Positions 8,693-15,431 of a stretch of DNA of 64,000 nucleotides are shown here, piece by piece (position 1 is the stretch's first letter; every line of letters begins with the position of its first letter). The DNA comes from Cellvibrio sp. PSBB006 (GTDB taxonomy: Bacteria > Pseudomonadota > Gammaproteobacteria > Pseudomonadales > Cellvibrionaceae). The stretch is taken from positions 62,001-126,000 of the forward strand of contig NZ_CP021382.1 in NCBI RefSeq assembly GCF_002162135.1, read 5' to 3'. Position numbers and translations under genes: made by a program. The notes below the pieces were generated by a model. That model was not told the origin of the DNA and ran no database searches. It was given only the letters and a program-made list of their open reading frames with translations.

Positions 8693-9228
8693 AGTCCTAC
8701 CAAAAGCGAATGAATATAAATCCCCGAAAATGCGCAACCCGTACCCAAAAGCGCACCGGCTGCAATATCACTGGGGTAATGCACGCCGAGCAACACACGG
8801 CTAGCACCAACCAAACTCGCCCACAAATAAACCGGAATCGCTACTAACGGATATAAGTGAGCAAACAAACAAGCAAATAAAAACGCAGCCGCTGTATGGC
8901 CGGAGGGAAAACTGAATTGATCTGAAGGTGTAATCCAGGCTTCATAAAAATCAATCTTCATTGCCGGACGATCACGCTTGATTAAATTTTTCAGCAATAA
9001 ATACAGGCTCACATCCAGGCCATAAGCAATCAGACCTGCCCAGAAGAAAATGGCTCCGTGAACCGGTTCGAGCAGCAACAGTGCTAATGCAACAATAAGA
9101 TACAGATGGCCGTCGCCCGTGTGAGAAATCCAGCGAATCGACTTACGATACGGAAAGCGTTTGGTGACGTGCAGCCAGAGGAAGGCCAAGGTGTCAATGT
9201 GGTGGACTCTTTGCAAAAAAGCATTCAT
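8689..9228 (-). CDS. PAP2-family membrane phosphatase
   Basis: This is a type 2 phosphatidic acid phosphatase family protein, 179 residues with about five membrane segments. All three PAP2 signature blocks are present: KNLIKRDRP (K-x6-RP type), PSGHT, and SRVLLGVHYPSD (SR-x5-H-x3-D). The active site is therefore intact and faces the periplasm in this family. Likely substrates are lipid phosphates such as phosphatidic acid, phosphatidylglycerol phosphate or undecaprenyl pyrophosphate; sequence does not separate these. It is upstream of the glycosyltransferase (ATGA overlap) and divergent from dgkA, whose product phosphorylates diacylglycerol. Confidence 0.88.
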   Translation of the reverse strand: MNAFLQRVHHIDTLAFLWLHVTKRFPYRKSIRWISHTGDGHLYLIVALALLLLEPVHGAIFFWAGLIAYGLDVSLYLLLKNLIKRDRPAMKIDFYEAWITPSDQFSFPSGHTAAAFLFACLFAHLYPLVAIPVYLWASLVGASRVLLGVHYPSDIAAGALLGTGCAFSGIYIHSLLVGL

Positions 9229-9348
9229 AGTTTCACCGCCTTTGTGACCGGTTAATTGCTACCCCGTCAGAGATACCACCACATTATGAAACTTATGTTA
9301 CACGTCGGCTTTTTCCCCGCCATTTACACCATCGGAGCACAATGACTT

Positions 9349-9729
9349 ATGTCCAAACCTGGTAAAACCGGTATTGCCCGCGTAGTTGATGCATTTGGTT
9401 ACTCCATGAAAGGCCTCGCCGCCGCCTGGCGTTTTGAAGCAGCCTTTCGGCAGGAAGTCACCCTGGCGATTGTGATGATTCCCGCTGCATTCTGGCTCGC
9501 CACCAACCATATTGAATTAATCCTGTTGATCTCCAGCGTCTTCTGGGTGTTGATGGCCGAGCTGGCCAATTCCTCCGTAGAAGCTGTCGTTGATCGCACG
9601 GGTCACGAACGCCACGAACTCTCCGGTCGCGCAAAAGATATCGGCTCCGCATTGGTATTTACCAGCTTGATATTGTTGGGGATCGTATGGGGGCTTGTTG
9701 CGTTCAATCGCTTTTATGGGCCACTCTAG
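9349..9729 (+). CDS. dgkA: Diacylglycerol kinase DgkA
   Basis: This is a small integral-membrane kinase that phosphorylates diacylglycerol to phosphatidic acid, recycling lipid left over from periplasmic glucan or LPS modification. The 126 residues form three membrane helices. The family motif ELANSSVEAVVDR (E-x-N-[ST]-x2-E-x3-D), which carries the catalytic glutamate and the metal-binding site, is at about residues 66-78. The N-terminal amphipathic GYSMKGLAAAWRFEAAFRQE and second helix match E. coli DgkA. A 10-bp stem hairpin lies 25 bases after the stop. Next to it, an accessory patch begins. Confidence 0.93.
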   Translation: MSKPGKTGIARVVDAFGYSMKGLAAAWRFEAAFRQEVTLAIVMIPAAFWLATNHIELILLISSVFWVLMAELANSSVEAVVDRTGHERHELSGRAKDIGSALVFTSLILLGIVWGLVAFNRFYGPL

Positions 9730-9753
9730 TTTTTACGTAAAATCCATCTGGTA

Positions 9754-9791
9754 ATGCTGTAGCGGAGATTGTTACCAATTTGCTACAGCAT
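9754..9791 (+). repeat. 10-bp inverted repeat downstream of dgkA
   Basis: ATGCTGTAGC (9754-9763) and GCTACAGCAT (9782-9791) are a perfect inverted repeat with an 18-base loop. It may end dgkA transcription, but it has no immediate T-run. It marks the left limit of the gene-poor accessory stretch. Confidence 0.55.
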
Positions 9792-9867
9792 GGTCTATGC
9801 TCATTATTTTACGCTCTATAAATTTCCAATAGATCGCTATCAAAATGAGCCGGAAGGATTCCGGATG

Positions 9868-9960
9868 GTCGCGCTCTTCGCGAGCGCGTGGATTGAAACA
9901 TGTGCTGCCATCCATAGCCAGACGGCGTGTTGTGCTCTTCGTGAATGCATGGTTTGAAAT
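9868..9960 (+). CRISPR. Remnant type I-C-like CRISPR array (two repeats, one spacer)
   Basis: A 32-base unit at 9868-9899 begins GTCGCGCTCTTCGCGAGCGC and ends GTGGATTGAAAC. It has a 7-bp internal stem (CGCGCTC / GAGCGCG), and the 3' end GTGGATTGAAAC is the hallmark of type I-C repeats. After a 29-base spacer (9900-9928) a second 32-base unit (9929-9960) matches at 24 of 32 positions. Seven of its eight changes are C-to-T or G-to-A transitions, and its stem is broken. A conserved first repeat and a decayed last repeat fit an array whose leader lies on the left and which has lost its middle. The spacer is shorter than usual for I-C. No cas gene is in the window. Confidence 0.65.
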
Positions 9961-10310
9961 ATGTGTAGTTTTTGTCGTATTTGCGCAGAAGGTGAGTGGT
10001 GGTGTATTTGGAACTAGCGAGTAATGCATGCAGCACTATGTAGAGATTACCTTGCTCCCTAGTGATGATATTGGTCATATTTTTTGTGGAGTAAAATTTA
10101 TCAGCAATCACATTTTTGGCTTTAATAGAGCTGGCCTGTAAGTCAGAGCGGGAATGTTGGATTTTGCTGTCCTGAATACAATGCTAAACAGCTCCGCCTC
10201 GGACGGAAAGTTCGTGTGTTTTCTTCACCTGAGACGCAGCTCATGCAAGACGAAACTTTCGAGCAAGAGCCATCCCCTAGTTATAGTTATTCCCTGTAAA
10301 AATGATCGAA
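9961..10310. other. Gene-poor stretch between CRISPR remnant and terminator
   Basis: No protein gene is convincing here. GAAAGTTCGT (10206-10215) and ACGAAACTTTC (10250-10260) form an inverted repeat with one bulged base. Because a strong rightward terminator follows at 10311, this stretch may be the tail of a transcript whose gene has decayed, or a small RNA. The composition is more A+T-rich than the flanking core genes. Confidence 0.35.
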
Positions 10311-10346
10311 CCAGTCGGTGACAATTGATCACCGGCTGGCTATTTT
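10311..10346 (+). terminator. Intrinsic terminator before the KilA-N gene
   Basis: CCAGTCGGTGA (10311-10321) pairs with TCACCGGCTGG (10329-10339), an 11-bp stem containing one G-T pair and a 7-base loop, followed by CTATTTTTG. No recognised gene lies upstream on this strand for about 580 bases, so what it terminates is unclear. Confidence 0.65.
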
Positions 10347-10352
10347 TGTCTC

Positions 10353-10381
10353 TTGAAGTGGAGGCTGTTTTTATATACAGT
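10353..10381 (+). promoter_or_regulatory. Candidate sigma-70 promoter for the KilA-N gene
   Basis: TTGAAG (10353-10358), 17 bases, then TACAGT (10376-10381). Both hexamers are imperfect, but the spacing is ideal and it lies between the terminator and the KilA-N start at 10419. Confidence 0.3.
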
Positions 10382-10418
10382 ATTTGGTTTCGCAGGCCAG
10401 TAATCAAGGGATGAAGCG

Positions 10419-11240
10419 ATGAGTAGCAAACTACAGGTATTAGACCAGGAAATAGGTACGTCACAAGTTAATGGTATTGAATACATTTGTATTACGGATA
10501 TAGCGCGATATAAAAGCTCTACCAACACAGATGACTTGATCCGTAATTGGCTGCGGAACCGCAATACGGTCGAGTTTTTGGGCATTTGGGAGCAACTCAA
10601 TAATCCTGAATTTAAACCCGTGGAATTCGACGGGTTTAAAAAATTGGCAGGTCTTAATAGTTTTACCCTTACCCCTAAGCAGTGGATTGAGTCCACTAAT
10701 GCTATCGGCATAATTTCTAAAGCAGGTCGCTATGGGGGTACTTATGCACAAAAGGATATAGCGTTCGAATTTGCCAGTTGGATTTCAGTTGAGTTCAAGT
10801 TGTATCTGATCAAAGAATTTCAGCGTTTGAAAGAACAGGAATTCGCTCAGCTAGGGTGGGACATTCGTCGAAACCTCGCCAAAGTAAATTATCAAATTCA
10901 TACCGATGCCATTAAAGAAAATCTGATTCCCGATAAGCTAACCAAGCAGCAAATTAATGCCGTTTACGCATCGGAAGCAGATTTATTGAATATGGCGTTG
11001 TTCGGTATTACTGCTAAACAGTGGCGAGAGCAGAACCCTGCCGCGAAAGGAAATATGCGGGACTATGCAAATATCCATCAGTTGGTGTGTTTGGCAAATT
11101 TGGAGTCAATGAATGCACACTACATTGCAGAGGGCGTACCCCAGTCGGAGCGCTTGCCAAAGTTGAATGCACTGGCGATATCGCAAATGAAGGTGCTATT
11201 AAAGTACGTCTCTCCAAACTCCCTTAAAACAACCCAGTAA
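10419..11240 (+). CDS. KilA-N domain DNA-binding protein
   Basis: This is a 273-residue protein with an N-terminal KilA-N domain (about residues 10-135). The recognisable parts are ITDIARYKSSTNTDDLIRNW, an RNRNTVEFLGIWE helix and GRYGGTYAQKDIAFEFASWI, leading into EFKLYLIKEFQRLKEQE. KilA-N domains bind DNA and occur mainly in phages, large DNA viruses and bacterial mobile regions; KilA of phage P1 is toxic when overproduced. The C-terminal half (about 140-273) contains DLLNMALFGITAKQWREQNP, seen in related bacterial KilA-N proteins, with no known enzyme motif. Base composition is visibly richer in A+T than its neighbours, and it sits by a decayed CRISPR array, so acquisition by transfer is likely. 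Function is unknown. Confidence 0.82.
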   Translation: MSSKLQVLDQEIGTSQVNGIEYICITDIARYKSSTNTDDLIRNWLRNRNTVEFLGIWEQLNNPEFKPVEFDGFKKLAGLNSFTLTPKQWIESTNAIGIISKAGRYGGTYAQKDIAFEFASWISVEFKLYLIKEFQRLKEQEFAQLGWDIRRNLAKVNYQIHTDAIKENLIPDKLTKQQINAVYASEADLLNMALFGITAKQWREQNPAAKGNMRDYANIHQLVCLANLESMNAHYIAEGVPQSERLPKLNALAISQMKVLLKYVSPNSLKTTQ

Positions 11241-11295
11241 TTACCATCCTCCAGACCATTAAAAATCACTTTTCAAAAAGCCTTTTAAAAATCAA

Positions 11296-12108
11296 TCAGT
11301 TAGAAAATATTGAAGTGTTATTCTGATAACGCTTCGCCAAATAATAAATACTATACCCCCCAACATAAACCTCATCGTCCTTCAATCTCTCCCCCTTCAT
11401 CCCCCACAGTCCTTCAACCGCAAAACCCGACGCATTCAGCTGTTCAATTTGTTTTTTGCCGCTGATGTAATACGTCAGCATAGTGTAGTGGTGGGCCTGG
11501 TCGTTGAAGATGGCGTAGTCATCTGTTTGAATTTGTTGTGCGCGGTGTTTGATGGCGTTGATGATGCCGGTCAGGTAGCCGATCATCCGTCGCGCCATGC
11601 GTTTTGGATTAAGGGTGAGTTGCAGATTTTTCCAATGATAGGCGGGGTAAATCTTGTGGTCGCGGTTGTGGGAGGAAAATATAAAAAGTCCGTTTGGTTT
11701 TAATATGCGGCGAATTTCTTGCAATATTTTTAAACGGTCCTCGTGAGGCACATAGTCAATGCCGTTGTAAGAGAACCACACCATATCAACACTGGCTTCT
11801 GCAAAAGCGGAAAGGTCGCGCGCGTCTTGTTGATGCAATGGTAGGGTCGGGAAACGGGCGGTGGCGATGTCGATCATTGCCTGGGAGTAGTCGATGCCGA
11901 CGTATTGGTTGCAGGCGGGTGCTAAAAAAGCGGTGGTTCGGCCAGCGCCGATACCGATATCGAGCAACGAGGCATGTTGAAGGGTATCTCCGAGCTGATG
12001 GAGTATGGCGGTTTCTGCGGGTACCGGTGTCTGTTCCCGCGCGTATTCGAGCGCGATGTCCTCGGCAAACCAGATCCGCTGATTGATGTAGGTAACGTCT
12101 TCTTTCAT
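11296..12108 (-). CDS. Class I SAM-dependent methyltransferase
   Basis: This is a 270-residue cytosolic methyltransferase with a Rossmann core. Motif I is LLDIGIGAGRTTAFLAP (about residues 48-64), motif II ends YVGIDYSQAMID, and post-I/III contain DMVWFSYNGIDYV and LKILQEIRRILKPNGLFIFS. These match the Methyltransf_11/25 families. The C-terminal third has HHYTMLTYYISGKKQIEQL and VYVGGYSIYYLAKRY and is not one I can tie to a substrate. It is monocistronic, divergent from galT, and ends 55 bases from the KilA-N stop (convergent). Substrate is unknown. Confidence 0.8.
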   Translation of the reverse strand: MKEDVTYINQRIWFAEDIALEYAREQTPVPAETAILHQLGDTLQHASLLDIGIGAGRTTAFLAPACNQYVGIDYSQAMIDIATARFPTLPLHQQDARDLSAFAEASVDMVWFSYNGIDYVPHEDRLKILQEIRRILKPNGLFIFSSHNRDHKIYPAYHWKNLQLTLNPKRMARRMIGYLTGIINAIKHRAQQIQTDDYAIFNDQAHHYTMLTYYISGKKQIEQLNASGFAVEGLWGMKGERLKDDEVYVGGYSIYYLAKRYQNNTSIFSN

Positions 12109-12258
12109 GCTCCGAAGCTTAGCATTTGCGGCGCCAGCGCCTTGGTTGGTTATTGCACACTCGGGGGACTTTTATTTAAGCCTCTCGCGTGGGCTTGGAC
12201 CCGAAGCGCGATTTAGAAATTGTCAGCGGTCATTTTTTCAGGTAATTTATTGTCAATT

Positions 12259-12264
12259 TATAAT
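12259..12264 (+). promoter_or_regulatory. -10 box of a probable galTK promoter
   Basis: A perfect TATAAT lies 20 bases before the galT start. The -35 region at 17-base spacing (TTTCAG, 12236-12241) is poor, so an activator may be needed. A very short leader of about 13-15 bases is implied. Confidence 0.45.
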
Positions 12265-12284
12265 ATTTATATGGCCAGCGCTTT

Positions 12285-13328
12285 ATGTCTGTGATTTTCT
12301 CCGTTAATGACCACCCGCACCGCCGCTTTAATCCCCTGACGGGTGAGTGGCTGCTGGTTTCCCCCCATCGCACCAAGCGACCCTGGCAGGGCCAGCAAGA
12401 GTTGAATCAATGGCCTGACAGCCCGATTCATGATCCGGGCTGCTATCTGTGCCCTGGGAATCCGCGCGTCGGCGGGGAAGTGAATCCAAACTATTCAACC
12501 ACCTTTGTCTTTACCAACGACTTCGCGGCCTTGATGCCTGAGGTGCCCGATGCGCCCACGGTCGATGATCCACTGTTCCAACTGCAGGCCGAGCGCGGCA
12601 CCAGCCGGGTGATCTGCTTTTCGCCGGATCACAGCAAAACCTTGCCGTTATTGAACGATAGCGAGATGCAGGCCGTGATTACCACCTGGATGGAACAGAC
12701 CGCTGAACTGGGTAAAACCTATGCCTCGGTGCAGGTGTTTGAAAACAAAGGTGTGGTGATGGGTTGTTCCAATCCGCATCCCCATGGTCAGATCTGGGCG
12801 CAGAGCCAGTTGCCGACGTTGATACACAAGGCGGATGTCAATCAGCGCGCTTTTTTTGCGCAACATCAGGTGCAGATGTTGCTGGATTATGCACAAAAAG
12901 AATCCCGCAATGGCGAGCGCGTGGTGGTGGAGAATGATGATTGGTTGGTGGTTGTGCCTTTCTGGGCGGCCTGGCCATTTGAGACACTGGTGTTGCCGAA
13001 GATGCTGTGCCCGCGCATCACCGATTTAACGCCGGGTCAGCAGCAGAGCCTGGGTGCGATCCTGCGTGACCTCACGGCCCGCTACGACAATTTGTTTGAG
13101 TGTTCTTTTCCTTATTCCATGGGTTGGCACGGTGCGCCTTTTAATGGCGATGATCCGACGCCCTGGCAATTGCACGCGCATTTCTTCCCGCCGTTGCTGC
13201 GCAGCGCGACGGTGCGCAAATTTATGGTGGGTTACGAAATGTTGGCTGAGCCCCAGCGCGATATATCGCCGGAGCAGGCCGCTGAGCGTCTGCGTCAGCA
13301 AAGCCCTGTTCATTTTCGGTTGAGGTAG
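12285..13328 (+). CDS. galT: Galactose-1-phosphate uridylyltransferase GalT
   Basis: GalT is a Leloir-pathway enzyme that exchanges UMP between UDP-glucose and galactose-1-phosphate. The active-site triad HPHGQ is at residues 165-169, inside [14 protein letters not shown], with the nucleophilic histidine second in the HPH. The N-terminal zinc/structural motif [13 protein letters not shown] and [12 protein letters not shown] match the E. coli class I enzyme. The length of 347 residues is normal. It is followed directly by galK with only a few bases between, so the two form a galTK operon. No galE, mutarotase or transporter is adjacent. Confidence 0.96.
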   Translation: MSVIFSVNDHPHRRFNPLTGEWLLVSPHRTKRPWQGQQELNQWPDSPIHDPGCYLCPGNPRVGGEVNPNYSTTFVFTNDFAALMPEVPDAPTVDDPLFQLQAERGTSRVICFSPDHSKTLPLLNDSEMQAVITTWMEQTAELGKTYASVQVFENKGVVMGCSNPHPHGQIWAQSQLPTLIHKADVNQRAFFAQHQVQMLLDYAQKESRNGERVVVENDDWLVVVPFWAAWPFETLVLPKMLCPRITDLTPGQQQSLGAILRDLTARYDNLFECSFPYSMGWHGAPFNGDDPTPWQLHAHFFPPLLRSATVRKFMVGYEMLAEPQRDISPEQAAERLRQQSPVHFRLR

Positions 13329-13334
13329 TTGGTT

Positions 13335-14492
13335 GTGAATGTATTAACACCTGCTGTTGTAGAAGAGTTGTTTCAGGCGCGTTTTGCGGCAATGCCGGAT
13401 GTCGTGGCCAGCGCGCCCGGCCGCGTCAATTTGATTGGCGAGCACACGGATTACAACGATGGTTTTGTGTTGCCGGCGGCCATCAATTACCACACCTGGG
13501 TTGCTGCCGGTGCACGCGATGATCGTGAATTGCATATCATCGCCCATGACTTTACCGATCAGACTGTCAGTTTTCATCTCGATGCTGAAATGCAGCGCGA
13601 CGCCGCAATGCCCTGGTCCAATTATGTGCGCGGCGTGGTTCAGCAATTGCGTAAAAAAGATTTTCAGTTGCGCGGTGGCAATATTTTTATTACGGGCAAT
13701 GTGCCCGCCGGTGCCGGCTTGAGCAGCTCCGCTTCATTAGAGATGGCATTGATTCGCGCCCTGACGGAACTCAGCGGTGAGGCGGTCGAACCCAAGGCAG
13801 CGGCTTTGATGGGACAGGCGGCAGAGAATCAATTTGTGGGGTGTAATTGCGGCATCATGGATCAGCTGATCTCCGCCTGTGGCCAGGCCGATAGCGCCTT
13901 GCTGATTGATTGTCGCGACCTGGGTACCCGCGCCGTGTCGATTCCCCAGGATTGGGAAATTCTGATCGTTCATTCCGGTGTTAAACGCGGTCTGGTAGAG
14001 AGTGAATACAACCTGCGGCGGGAGCAATGTGAGGCGGCGGCGCGCTATTTTAATCAGCGCAGCTTGCGTGATGTGCCCTTGGAGCATTTGCTGGCCGCCG
14101 AGGCCGCGTTGGAGCCTCTGCTATTTAAACGCGCGCGTCATGTGTTAACAGAGAATGCACGCACGCTTACGGCGGCCGATGCCCTGATGAACGGGGACAT
14201 GAAAACACTGTCCCGTGTGATGGCAGAATCCCATGCGTCGATGCGCGATGATTTCAATATCACCGTGCCTGCGATAGATACGCTCGTGGATATGTTAAAT
14301 ACAGCCGGGCAAGGTTTGGCCGGCGCACGTATGACCGGTGGTGGTTTTGGCGGATGCGTTGTGGCCGTTGCGCCCCAGTCCCTTATCCCCACCCTGATGG
14401 CGACGGTTGAAAACCATTACCAGCAGGAAACCGGCTGCGAGCCTACGCTTATTCTCGCTAAGGCCAGTTCTGGCGCTTTTGCAGGCATTTAA
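13335..14492 (+). CDS. galK: Galactokinase GalK
   Basis: GalK is a GHMP-family kinase that phosphorylates galactose at C1. The galactokinase signature GRVNLIGEHTDYNDGFVLP is near residues 28-46. The phosphate-binding GHMP loop VPAGAGLSSSASLEMA follows at about 124-139, and the C-terminal TGGGFGGCVVA at about 334-344. The length of 385 residues is standard. I choose GTG 13335 because GAGG (13322-13325, inside the end of galT) is nine bases upstream; TTG 13329, directly after the galT stop, is the alternative. A pair of inverted palindromic repeats follows the stop. Confidence 0.95.
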   Translation: MNVLTPAVVEELFQARFAAMPDVVASAPGRVNLIGEHTDYNDGFVLPAAINYHTWVAAGARDDRELHIIAHDFTDQTVSFHLDAEMQRDAAMPWSNYVRGVVQQLRKKDFQLRGGNIFITGNVPAGAGLSSSASLEMALIRALTELSGEAVEPKAAALMGQAAENQFVGCNCGIMDQLISACGQADSALLIDCRDLGTRAVSIPQDWEILIVHSGVKRGLVESEYNLRREQCEAAARYFNQRSLRDVPLEHLLAAEAALEPLLFKRARHVLTENARTLTAADALMNGDMKTLSRVMAESHASMRDDFNITVPAIDTLVDMLNTAGQGLAGARMTGGGFGGCVVAVAPQSLIPTLMATVENHYQQETGCEPTLILAKASSGAFAGI

Positions 14493-14501
14493 CGCTGGTT
14501 G

Positions 14502-14535
14502 TTTGTCGGATTACGCTGCGCTAATCCGACCTACG
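14502..14535 (-). repeat. Palindromic interspersed repeat, copy 1
   Basis: This is a 34-base unit. Read on the minus strand it is CGTAG, stem GTCGGATTA, loop GCGCAGCG, stem TAATCCGAC, then AAA, giving a perfect 9-bp stem. It lies ten bases after the galK stop and faces copy 2 in inverted orientation. Copy 3 at 35972 differs only by one paired A-T to C-G change in the stem. Confidence 0.8.
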
Positions 14536-14553
14536 TTATTGCAAATTCTCCCC

Positions 14554-14589
14554 CGTAGGTCGGATTAGGCAAAGCCGTAATCCGACAAA
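14554..14589 (+). repeat. Palindromic interspersed repeat, copy 2
   Basis: This is a 36-base unit on the plus strand with the same 5' CGTAG, the same 9-bp stem GTCGGATTA / TAATCCGAC and the same AAA end as copy 1, but a different 10-base loop, GGCAAAGCCG. Copies 1 and 2 form a large inverted pair 18 bases apart and could act together as a galK transcription barrier. Confidence 0.8.
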
Positions 14590-14724
14590 CTCACTTCCCA
14601 AAACCCCGCCACCATTTCAAAAACCAATAACATCGCCGTTCAGCGATAGCCTGAGAATATAAAAGAAGATAAACGAAAACGAACCAGACTTCTCAGTCTG
14701 ATTCCAGGGATGCTGCACCATCAA

Positions 14725-14919
14725 TCAATGACGCCGTTGTGGGTCCGGTTGACCGATAAATGCGTAATAGTCCTGCTCTAATGTCCGCCCGCGGTTACGG
14801 CGTTCGGTGGATTTACGGCGTTTGCGGTGGTACAGGTCGAGGGGCATATCCTTACAAGGATCGCGATCCAAACGGCGATCTCCGCGCCGCCGGTCAATGA
14901 AGAATTTGTGCTCGCTCAT
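14725..14919 (-). CDS. Small arginine-rich conserved hypothetical protein
   Basis: This encodes a 64-residue, very basic protein rich in arginine and aspartate, with FIDRRRGDRRLDRDP near the N terminus and KRRKSTERRNRGR in the middle. It has no membrane segment or known catalytic motif. Similar short proteins starting MSEHKFF-I-DRR are, as far as I recall, present in other gammaproteobacteria. The arginine content suggests nucleic-acid or acidic-surface binding, but that is inference. The ATG lacks a strong ribosome-binding site. It is divergent from bolA. Confidence 0.6.
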   Translation of the reverse strand: MSEHKFFIDRRRGDRRLDRDPCKDMPLDLYHRKRRKSTERRNRGRTLEQDYYAFIGQPDPQRRH

Positions 14920-15037
14920 GGTAATACGTCTGGTTGGTTTAACAGGTCAGAACAGTTCCTTGCTCCAAGTCAACAAAGTGTAGCTGGTTGGAGGTAAAAT
15001 GCCGGGAATTTTTGTGACCCAAGTCGGAGTTCCAGCG

Positions 15038-15355
15038 ATGAAACCTGTTGAAAGCCAAATCCGCGCCAAGCTGAGTGCGGCATTCCAGCCGATACATATG
15101 GACGTAATCAACGAGAGCCATATGCACAGTGTACCACCCGGCTCAGAAAGCCATTTCAAGGTGGTATTGGTATCAGCGGACTTTGCGGGCAAGCGCCAGG
15201 TTCAACGCCATCAAGCCATTTATGCCACCTTGGCGGAGGAGTTGGGGGCGGGGGTTCATGCCCTGGCGTTGCATACATACAGCCCGGAGGAATGGCTGGC
15301 TAACCAGGCTGTTCCGGATTCGCCCCAGTGCCTGGGCGGCAGTAAGCATCAATAA
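15038..15355 (+). CDS. bolA: BolA family transcriptional/iron-regulatory protein
   Basis: This is a 105-residue BolA protein. BolA proteins work with monothiol glutaredoxins in iron-sulfur handling and, in E. coli, affect morphology and gene expression under stress. The core VPPGSESHFKVVLVSADFAG, with the conserved histidine before FKV, and the helix-turn region RQVQRHQAIYATLAEELGAG are clear. HALALHTYSPEEW and a C-terminal C-x-GGSK match E. coli BolA rather than the shorter IbaG. I choose ATG 15038, preceded by CGGAG, over ATG 14999, which would add 13 residues not typical of the family. Confidence 0.9.
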   Translation: MKPVESQIRAKLSAAFQPIHMDVINESHMHSVPPGSESHFKVVLVSADFAGKRQVQRHQAIYATLAEELGAGVHALALHTYSPEEWLANQAVPDSPQCLGGSKHQ

Positions 15356-15363
15356 ACTGCCTC

Positions 15364-15392
15364 TGGTTGTACAAAAATTAAGCGTCTATAAT
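15364..15392 (+). promoter_or_regulatory. Candidate sigma-70 promoter for trhO
   Basis: A perfect -10 TATAAT at 15387-15392, followed by a G, lies 40 bases before the trhO start. The -35 at 17-base spacing is weak (TGGTTG, 15364-15369); TTGTAC at 15367 is a better hexamer but only 14 bases away. Confidence 0.5.
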
Positions 15393-15431
15393 GCGCGCCC
15401 TGCATTAACCTGATATTGAAAGTGAAGCCCT

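Noticed and set aside
9850..9864. CCGGAA-GGA-TTCCGG palindrome just left of the CRISPR repeat, considered as a third repeat remnant
   Set aside because: It does not align with the 32-base repeat; it may be part of a leader but that cannot be shown here.
10180..10265. Inverted repeat around GAAAGTT / AACTTTC considered as an insertion-sequence end
   Set aside because: Arms are about 10 bases with a bulge, no transposase and no flanking target duplication could be seen.
13329..13334. TTG directly after the galT stop as galK start
   Set aside because: The GTG six bases downstream has better spacing from GAGG and gives the standard N terminus.
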